From contig NZ_MAEH01000015.1 in assembly GCF_009933135.1 (NCBI RefSeq), positions 118,468 through 182,467 on the forward strand: DNA of 64,000 nucleotides, given 5' to 3'. The notes beneath the pieces were generated by a model. The model was not told where the DNA came from. It saw nothing but the letters and a program-made list of their open reading frames with translations, and ran no database searches. This stretch comes from Candidatus Enterococcus leclercqii (GTDB lineage: Bacteria; Bacillota; Bacilli; Lactobacillales; Enterococcaceae). Of this stretch, positions 1 to 8,700 are shown one piece after another. A program made the position numbers and the translations under genes. The number at the start of each line of letters is the position of its first letter. Position 1 is the first letter of the stretch.

Positions 1-1236
1 GAGAAAAAGATGTTGTTTTTCTTTTTGGCTTGGCAACTCAATATTTCGAAGATTGTCTTGAGCCGTCACATCTTTGGCTAGTTTTTCACCCGTATAGCCC
101 GCTGTTTGCCTTGTCTGACCAGCGTTATCGGGAGCAAACAAAGGTGCTTCATCGAACTGATCCTTGTCATAATAGATTGTCTGGCCGTCTTCTTTTTGGG
201 AATAGGTAACATCCAATGTCGGTGACAAAGCAGTCACCTCCCCATCAGAAATGTCCTGCGCTTGATTCAACACGAGATCATAAGCAGTAATTGCTTTAGC
301 CATCTTGGGAATTTCATTCTTGAATTCCAATCCGACCGTCAGCGCCCCCAATGCCAAAGCAAAAAGCATCGCAACCATTGCCAAGAGCCGGGTATAGTCT
401 TTAATACGAAAATCGACTTGTGCCAGTGTGAAGGAATTGATTCCCCGCAATGCGATACCATCGTTACGTTTCAAAAGTGCAATCAAAAGAACCAGCAGAC
501 TGTTGAAGATAAAGAAGGTACCTAATACAATCGTCACCAATGCAACGGCGATTCCCATCAGTTGAAACTTCGGCAAATCCCCCATCACATAATAACCTAA
601 CGCCAGTAAAGCAATTCCGCCGAAAGCTTGTACAAGGAGACCGACAATTTTTTTACTTTTTGGTGTCGGTGTTGTGCTGTCTTTCAACAAACTCAGCAGA
701 CTTCTTCTGGCAACCTTACCGGCATTCATCACTGACGTCAAAAGGAAGAGCAGGATAAAGAAAGCCAGTGTCACAAGCAAGGCAGTGAGGTTAAAAGGGG
801 AAAAATATTGGACTTGCAGATCCAGTTGTGCCACCAACAAGTTGTTAATAATTGTGGTTAGCCCCACTCCTAAAATTGTCCCCACAAGTGTAGATATCAG
901 ACCTACCACAAAGGTTTCCAGAAAGATCATTTGGGCGATTTTACGAACTTTTGCTCCTAACATCATAAACATGCCATAATCTTTTTGCCGCATGCTCATC
1001 AGAAATGAATTGGCATAGATGACATAAACAAAGGTGATGATTCCCAGCAGGACCGCACCAAAATAGAAGATGAAAACAATCGATGAAATAGTCGAGTTTG
1101 ATTCCAAAAAGGTTTTGTTTGTTGCCATCGACTGAAACATATAGAAAATGGATGACGAGATCACCAGTCCCGAAAATAAGACAATATAATCCCGCAATCG
1201 ACTTTTGATTCCGGAAAGAGACAGTTTCCACAGCAT
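1..1236 (-). CDS. BceB/YxdM-type ABC transporter permease (partial, C-terminus outside window)
   Basis: Membrane subunit of a peptide-sensing or bacitracin-type efflux ABC transporter (FtsX-like permease family). The ATG at 1236 opens a frame that stays open for 412 codons to the left edge, so the C-terminal part is missing; full-length family members have about 630-670 residues. The translation begins MLWKLSLSGIKSRLRDY, followed by several hydrophobic segments (IVLFSGLVISSSIFYMF, FYFGAVLLGIITFVYVIY) and a motif resembling MRQKDYGMFMMLGAK that is typical of FtsX permeases. The visible C-terminal end is hydrophilic, which fits the large extracellular sensor domain of BceB proteins. It follows the ATPase gene by 12 bases, so the two are co-transcribed. 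Family assignment is secure; the substrate is inferred. Confidence 0.85.
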   Translation of the reverse strand, partial: MLWKLSLSGIKSRLRDYIVLFSGLVISSSIFYMFQSMATNKTFLESNSTISSIVFIFYFGAVLLGIITFVYVIYANSFLMSMRQKDYGMFMMLGAKVRKIAQMIFLETFVVGLISTLVGTILGVGLTTIINNLLVAQLDLQVQYFSPFNLTALLVTLAFFILLFLLTSVMNAGKVARRSLLSLLKDSTTPTPKSKKIVGLLVQAFGGIALLALGYYVMGDLPKFQLMGIAVALVTIVLGTFFIFNSLLVLLIALLKRNDGIALRGINSFTLAQVDFRIKDYTRLLAMVAMLFALALGALTVGLEFKNEIPKMAKAITAYDLVLNQAQDISDGEVTALSPTLDVTYSQKEDGQTIYYDKDQFDEAPLFAPDNAGQTRQTAGYTGEKLAKDVTAQDNLRNIELPSQKEKQHLFL

Positions 1237-1248
1237 ATCAAATTCCCC

Positions 1249-2001
1249 CTATTGTTCCAGATTTCCAAGGATACCTAAAATCCGTCGATGAAAATCATCT
1301 TGGGTCTGGTCTCCTCTTTGAATCTCTTCATGGATGACTCCGTCTTTGATGAAAAGAATCCTTTTACAATAGCTCGCAGACAACGGATCGTGAGTCACCA
1401 GCATAATGGAAACCTGGTCGTTTTGGTTGAGGTCAGCCATCATATCCAACAAATCCCGGGCACTTTTAGAATCCAGCGCGCCAGTGGGTTCGTCACCGAA
1501 TAGAATTGTTGGTTGAGTGATTAATGCTCTAGCTGAAGCCACTCGCTGTTTTTGACCACCGGAAATCGCAGCCGGATATTTGTTCAAGATCTCAGTAATC
1601 GACAGACGAGCTGCCACTTCTTTGATTTTTTGGCGGATGATTCGCGGTTTCACTCCTTGCAGAGACAGTGGAATCGCAATATTCTCCGCCGCTGTCAGAT
1701 TTTCCAACAGATTGAAATCTTGGAAGATAAAACCAATCTCTTTGCCCCGAAAATCTGCCAAAGCGTTACCCGCAAGCTTAGTGACATCGTTATGATTGAT
1801 AATCACTTCGCCGGTACTGGGCTTATCCAGAGTTGATAAAATATTCAATAAGGTGGACTTACCGGAACCAGAAGCTCCCATAATTCCCACAAATTCTCCT
1901 CGTTGAATTGTAAAGTCGATACCTCTCAGCGCATGGGTCTGCTCGTCTTTTTCACTGCCATAAACTTTCGTTACTTGTGATACTTCAATGATAGGTTCCA
2001 T
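1249..2001 (-). CDS. BceA/YxdL-type ABC transporter ATP-binding protein
   Basis: Cytoplasmic ATPase of 250 aa that powers the adjacent permease. Walker A is GASGSGKST near residue 42, the signature is ISGGQKQRVASARAL, and Walker B is ILFGDEPTGALD followed by the H-loop VTHDP. The MacB/LolD-like length and the pairing with an FtsX-type permease point to the peptide-antibiotic resistance group (BceAB, YxdLM, VraDE). It lies between yxeA, whose stop is 5 bases upstream, and the permease. The usual partner two-component system is not visible in the window and may lie beyond the left edge. Function as a peptide-resistance pump is inferred from family and operon structure. Confidence 0.9.
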   Translation of the reverse strand: MEPIIEVSQVTKVYGSEKDEQTHALRGIDFTIQRGEFVGIMGASGSGKSTLLNILSTLDKPSTGEVIINHNDVTKLAGNALADFRGKEIGFIFQDFNLLENLTAAENIAIPLSLQGVKPRIIRQKIKEVAARLSITEILNKYPAAISGGQKQRVASARALITQPTILFGDEPTGALDSKSARDLLDMMADLNQNDQVSIMLVTHDPLSASYCKRILFIKDGVIHEEIQRGDQTQDDFHRRILGILGNLEQ

Positions 2002-2005
2002 CTGG

Positions 2006-2371
2006 CTATGCTCCTTTTTCCAACTGCTTCATCGCTTTTTTGGGTACGTCAGTCTTTTTGACTTCTTCCCAACTGGTCACGCCCTTTTTCTCGTTCCAAG
2101 TGATTTTCAAATAGGCTTCCGTACGCAATGGTCGATCCTTAAATGCTGAAAATTCAAGGTCTTTTTGCTTACCATCTTCGTCATAACCTGGCAGAGTATA
2201 TTTGTATTCCACCATCGTGCTGCCATTGTCATCTTTGGTCTCTTCCCGTTGTCCTTCATTGGTAACCTGTACGTAATAGCTTTCGCCACCCATGATCACC
2301 TTTTGGGCCACTGCCATGCCGCCAAAAAGGAGAACTGCAAGCACTCCTAATACAATTGCAAGTTTTTTCAT
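2006..2371 (-). CDS. YxeA family secreted/membrane-anchored protein
   Basis: Protein of 121 aa with an N-terminal hydrophobic signal or anchor (MKKLAIVLGVLAVLLFGGMAVA) and an exported domain of about 95 aa ending VPKKAMKQLEKGA. This matches the YxeA (DUF1093) family, small beta-rich proteins often encoded with Yxd/Bce-type transporters, as in the Bacillus subtilis yxdLM-yxeA arrangement. Here it is the first gene of the operon, 4 bases ahead of the ATPase. The ribosome binding site is GAGGAGCG upstream of the ATG at 2371. Its molecular role is not established. A second YxeA-like gene is at 32521. Confidence 0.8.
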   Translation of the reverse strand: MKKLAIVLGVLAVLLFGGMAVAQKVIMGGESYYVQVTNEGQREETKDDNGSTMVEYKYTLPGYDEDGKQKDLEFSAFKDRPLRTEAYLKITWNEKKGVTSWEEVKKTDVPKKAMKQLEKGA

Positions 2372-2647
2372 CGTAATCGCTCCTCGTTATATAAATTAAA
2401 AACCAATCATTTGGTCTCTTTTCGTTTAACAGTCTAATACTTTCTCCCATATCGACAAATGGATTGCCCTAACATTCATCTTTCAAAACTGTCAGCAGAG
2501 CTTACAAGAAAGTGAAGCAAAGCGTGGTGTTCATTTAGGTGAGTTGAGATTGTCTCGCAACGGGGTTTTGACAGATTTCAAGGTAAACGCTCTGCTTGTA
2601 AACGTTTCGGATTAGAACATTTGCGATGCTTAATTGACAAACGGCCA
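2372..2647. other. intergenic region upstream of yxeA operon
   Basis: No coding frame is supported here. The part next to 2371 should hold the promoter of the yxeA-ABC operon on the minus strand, but I see no convincing -35/-10 pair or inverted-repeat operator. Confidence 0.4.
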
Positions 2648-2700
2648 CAAAAAAGACCAGCATCTTCTGATCAACAACGATCAATAGAAGCTGGTCTTCT
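2648..2700 (-). terminator. intrinsic terminator of giant surface protein gene
   Basis: On the minus strand the stem AGACCAGCTTCTATTGATC pairs with GATCAGAAGATGCTGGTCT around a short loop and is followed by a T-run (TTTTTTGTGG). It lies 37 bases after the stop codon of the adhesin gene. Confidence 0.85.
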
Positions 2701-2736
2701 CTTATAGGTCTGCCATTTTCAGATCACAAACGGCCG

Positions 2737-5700
2737 TTATTCTTTGCGACGATATAGCCACAACCCACCCGCGATGACGATCAACACTAAGCCAGCTAGC
2801 GGCAAAGTACGGCGAATGGTATCCCCGGTTTTAGGATAAGTCTTCCCGGGTTGCTGTTGATTGATGAAGTCTCCCAGATCAAGAGAGACAGCCGTGTCAC
2901 TTGCAGTTGGAATGGTGAAACCGACTGCTTTACGACTCACTTTGTAACCGGTTGGAGGCGTCAGTTCCCGCCATTCATAGCTTCCTGGTGCCAAGCCATT
3001 TGCTGAAAGGAGCCCCTTTTCATCAGAGACAACTTTTTCAAATCCAGGAACGACTGCTTCATTACCGTCAGCTACCTGCCAAAGTTGGAAGACCGCCCCT
3101 CCCAAAGTTTCATGCTTGGCATTGGTTTTCCGTAGATGAACTGCTCCCTGATAGTTTACCAAGGTGCCTAAATCCAGCTGTGGCTCACGAGCAGCCGCTG
3201 AATCAATCGTGAAAGTGATAGTGCGCGTGCTGCGGATATATCCATCAGGCGCTTTGGCTTCTTGCAGCTGATATTCGCCAGGTGCCAGATTTTCCAGAAG
3301 CACCTCTCCGTTTTCGTCGGACAGTAGCGGGCTGGTAGTTATCTGTCGCCCTTTGCCATGATCCAGCCGTTCAAGACGAAATTCAGCTCCTGCTAATGAA
3401 TCACCGGCTTCGTCTGTTTTTAGCAAGCGGGCTTCTCCTTTGAAATTAACGAAGGTCCCTAGATCGATTACCGGTTGTTGACTGGCGCTGGTTGCCACGA
3501 TAAACGGCAATGTACGCGTATTGGCAATAAAACCCGTCGGCGGAGTTTTTTCCCGCATTTCGTAGCTTCCCGGCGCTAGTCCGGTGGCTAGGACTTCACC
3601 ATTTTCATCAGAAATCAATTTATCATAGCCGGGAACCAAGGTGGCTGGCTGTTGGCTTAGATCCCAAATCTGGAAGACAGCCCCTGATAACGGATTGCCC
3701 TCGCTATCGGTCTTGTGAACGCGAACTGTTCCCTGGAAGTTAACGAACTGTCCCACCTCTACTACAGTTGGTTTGTCAGCTGCCTCACTATCAATAGTGA
3801 AACTTTCTGAAGGAGTAGGATCCATGATATAACCCGTCGGTGCTTGAGTTTCCATGAAGCGATAACTTCCCGGTGCCAATCCGTCTGCAATCACGTTGCC
3901 TTGCCCGTCACTGACTAGATCAGTAAAGCCGTCGATTGGTGCCAATGTCTGGTCATCCACCACTTTGAAATGTGCACCAGCTAATCCTACCGTTCCTTGC
4001 GTTGTTTCAACAGTTTTTTGCAGTCGAGCGCTGCCACGATAGTTCACCGCGGTCAATGGTGTGCCATCAGCAAACTGTACCACCACAGCTGGCTGATCTG
4101 TCGCTTCGGCAGGGATTGTGAACAAGGGCAACTCTGCCGTATTCAACAGATACCCCGCCGGTGATTGGCGCTCTTTGAAACGATAATTACCCGGAGCCAA
4201 TCCCGTGACGGTAATACTCCCATCCCCTTGGCTGGTCAGCGCCTCAAAACCTGGCAAGACATTCCCAACTTCATCGGTTAATTCAAAGACAGCTCCCGCC
4301 AGTTGTTCTTTTGCTTCGTTTGTCTTCGTCAGACGAGCTTGCCCCTGATAATTCGTTAAGGTCAGTGGTTGCCCCTTTTCTTCGGTGACCAACGGCAGCT
4401 CTCCTTCCCAGCTATCAGGAATCGTAAAGTTCACTTGGCGTTCATTTAAGACGTATCCTGCCGGCGCATTCACTTCTTGGAAATAATAAGCCCCAGGTGC
4501 CAAATCTGTGACGGTCACCTGCCCATTTTCGTCACTGACAAGTTCTTGCTGGTCAGCAACTCGCATTCCTTCTTTCGTGTAAACTTCAAAGACCGCACCA
4601 GCCAACGGCGTTTTTTCATCGGCCTCGCCATCCAACTTAATCAGTTGTGCTGCGCCTTGATAGTTCGGTAAACGATAAGGATCGCCATTTCCGTCTTTTA
4701 TTTCGACAACAGCAGGCTTACTACTGCTGCTGGTGGGAATTGTAAAGGAAACTTTGGTGGTATTGACGATATAGTGATTCTCTGGTGTGGCAGTTTCTTG
4801 GAAATAATAATTTCCTGGTGCCAAACCTTCTGCATAAACACGTCCATTTTCGTCACTTGTGACAGTTAGCGGTGTCCCTTCTTGAAGCACTTGCTGGCCG
4901 TCTTCTTGATAAACACCAAATGTTGCATCCGCCAGTGGGGTTTCACCGTCTGCCAAAGTTTTCTGCATTTCAGCGGCACCTTGATAATTTCGTACCGCTA
5001 CTCGTTGAATCTGATCTTGATTGCCAATGACTACCGGAACTTCTTGCGTACCCTCCTCGTCAGTCTCTCCATCAACAGCTGGCGAAAGGGCGATTTCAGT
5101 GCCATTAGCTGGTTTCAGATTGCTTGGCAGAGTAAAACGATACTTGGTGGTATCCAGCAGATAGCCTTTTGGTGCCTGAATTTCTTGATAATAGTAGGTT
5201 CCACCAGTTAGGTTGAAAACAGAAATGCGACCGGTCAAAGGGTTTGATTGGAAGACTGCCACTTGCTGACCATCAATTTCTGTTTCTATCTGTCCATGAT
5301 CAATAGTAGAGTTTTTAGCGATATCTTCTGTATTTTCACCTTCAACACGATAGACCTTGTAAAGTGCCAGCCCAAGCGGTGCAGTGTTCTCGTCATCGCT
5401 GAGCTTGTTTTGAGCGACCTTATCCCAATAAACCTTCCAGTTGTAATTGCGATAAGGTGTGCTCTCTTTATAGACAAGTTTTTGATCAGCACTATTAATA
5501 GTGACACCAGTGTTTTGTGGCGCACTGAGTGGTGTGGTGAACCACAAAACTGTATCATTGATCACATAGTCTTTTGGCACTGCAACTTCGGTTAATCCGT
5601 AAGTTGTCCCAGGGGACAGCCCGTTTACGGTAAAGAGGCCCTCATCATCAGAAAATACCTGTTGCGCTTCATCAAGGCTCTGTACGACTTTCCCGTCTTG

Positions 5701-8700
5701 ATCTAACGGCTGTCCTGCATCATTCAACAACGCAAATGTAGCGTCGGCCAACACCTTTTCCTTTCCTTGTTCGTCGACTGCGACTTTCGAAAACTGGGCA
5801 CTGCCTTTGTAGTTAATTAGTGGTGCGCCGTTATTGATTTTCACTGGATCGGGACGACTGTCAACATCACCAGTGATTCGGAAAGTCATCACTTGGTTAT
5901 TCAAATAATACCCTGATGCTGCCTGCGATTCTGTCACTTGATAGTTTCCCGGACGCAGATCCGTCAAAGTCAATTTCCCATTACTGTCTGTTACGAAGCT
6001 ATTGCCATCAGTCGGCTCAACTTCAGTAAAGTCACTCGACCCCTCAGGTGCCCATTTCACTGAAAAAATTGCGCCTGCAAGTTTTTTTTCATTTTCAGAT
6101 TTTTTTTGGAGTTGGGCACTGCCCAAGTAATCATTGAGGCTGACACTGGTAATAGGGGTTTCTTCAGCCCCTGACAAATAGACTTTTTTCTGCCCATTAC
6201 TCAACTGCTTCACAGAAAAGAGAACAGGTTCTGAATTGATAAGATACGTGGGGCCCTTGTCATCTGCAGGCGGTGACAATTCCCGTAAACGATAGTCGCC
6301 TACGTCCAAGTCATTTAAGAGCACACCGTTGGAGGAAGCAGCAAAAGGTTGTCCTACCGCATTATAGCCATCATCAGTTGCTTTCTCCAAAATGAAGAGC
6401 CCACCGTTGAGCTTCACATTTCCAGAAGTACGGCTGCCATTTTTGTAAAAGGTTACTGCAATGCGGTTATTGACAATGGCAATAGGCGTTCCGCTCCCGG
6501 TAGAAGTTTTATCGACAGTCAAGACCTTCCCGCTCACCAGCTCATCACTGATTGTATATCCGGCTGGTGCAGCTACCTCTTTTAAAATATATTGGAATGC
6601 ACTTGACGAGTAGATTAAATTCCCAAAGGTCACTTTTCCGGTGGCATCAGTTGTCACATCATAAATGATTTCATCCGGAGAAAGAGAGTTCGTATAGCGC
6701 CGAATCAGCTGCAGATGAGCACCGGCTAAGGGTGAACCATTTTCATTGATTTTTTGGATAGTGACACGGCCCTTATTTCCATAAGCAGAGCCGTTAGCAT
6801 TGGTCACCGTCACATTGATGGTCGTACTGGTATCCGGATTGGTGATTTCAGTGCCGTCTGCCTTCAAAGACGCGTTATTTGTGACTTTCTCTGTTGCCGA
6901 AGATAAGTTTGGCTTAGCGGAATAGGTCAAAAGATAGGGTTTTTCAATGGTATTGGTTGCACTCTGTCCCGCTTCCTTATAGTCTTCACTAAAGGCTACC
7001 GTCAACTGTTGTTGGCCAGTAGCGGGGTCTGTCGTCAGCTGCAGAAAATAATCTTTCCCTTGAACTAGCTCAGGACCTTGCGACAAGTTCCCATCAACAT
7101 CGACGTTCCCCAGATACAACTTCACAGTAGATAAATCTACAATCTGATTGGTAGATGGGTTATCAGTAAGCACCGGGTTTGTCAGCAAAGATTGAGCCTG
7201 ATTGATCCATAATTTCCAATCAATCTGGTTGGTAGCTTGGGTATACTGACCACTCTTACCTAAAGGTTTCCCACCATATTTAACGCTGACTTGGGCCGAC
7301 AGCTCGTTGGTCACTCCGCCCACCTCTGTTGTGGCCATATTGTCATAGGTACCATGGCTGACCTCTAGATTTTTCAAAGACGTTTTGAACTGAATCTGGT
7401 ACGTCATTGGTGTCCCGTTTTCACTCCAACCAGGAATTCGTCCTGAGCCATCACTGTTTTTTTGACCAATTTGTAAATGCAAGACGTTGCTTTCTTCCGA
7501 AGGTTCCTGAACAGTGATGTAAGCTTGTCCCAACTGATTTCCTTGATACGCCGACTGTTCTGTTGCTGAAAAATTACCTTTAGTATCAATCGTCCCTCGC
7601 AAAATTGTCAAAGAGCCAGGCACATAGACTTGACTGTTTTCCGGACTATTCTTATCGGTAATGATAGGATCATCCATGCTGAAAGATGCAACCCCGATGT
7701 TATTGTAGTTGGCAATAACAGTCCAGGTAATCTCTTTGGTAATTGCATTGTAGCTACCAAATTTCACCCCTTGGTTGGCTTCATCGCTAGTAGTGGTGAA
7801 ATGATTCTCGTCTGTTGAGTGGTGCGGGTTGCCGTCCTTGTCATTCCAAGTAATATCAATCTTGTTGGTATAAGTTAGTTCACCTGGAATATCCACATCT
7901 GACCCTTCAAAATGATTGTATAAAAGCGTGTAGAACATCTGGAACGTGTGGTTGGTTTGAGCATAGGCATTGACGAATGTAACAGTGAAATTATCATACG
8001 CGTATTGCCCATTTCCTGACAAATTCTCTTTAGAGGATTGGATATTCACAACATAATCTCGTTGGCTATCATCTTCTTCCCCAAATTCATATTTGCCATC
8101 TACCAATAAGGCCCCTTTCAGCTCCTGTCCAGTAGTTTTATCCACGATCTGTGGGTAACCTTGTACTGGCTTACCTGCGGGAAAGTAAACCGGTGTCGAC
8201 AGGTACCCGTAATCAGAATAATCAATTGTATCGGTAAAATTAGCATGATTTAGCTGATAGCCGTTCTTATTGATATCAATCACCCAGTTGGATAATTTTT
8301 GGGCAATATCTAAGGTAGGTTTATTTTTGATAACCACCTGTTGCTGAGGTTGCGGGATATTTCCTGGAGTAGAAGGGGGGACTTTTCCTTGTTCTACCGT
8401 ATTAGTAACCTTGACATCAGCAGGACTGTTTTCCGTAACCAGTTGATTGACTTTTGTGGTGTAAGAAATATTAATAGCTTGATTTTGAGCAATCGACTCA
8501 TTGAATAAGATGGAAAGTTTCCCTGGCGTCGAAGTATCCAAGGTATAGGCGGTACTGGGAACTTCCGCTCCTTGAGTCGCTTTACCGTTAGAACCAATTG
8601 TCATGTAATGCAACTTAATGCTGCTGGCATCTAAATCCATATTAGTAGAATAGGTATCAATCAGCGGCGTCTGGGTGTCAATGATTTTTTGCCCATAGTT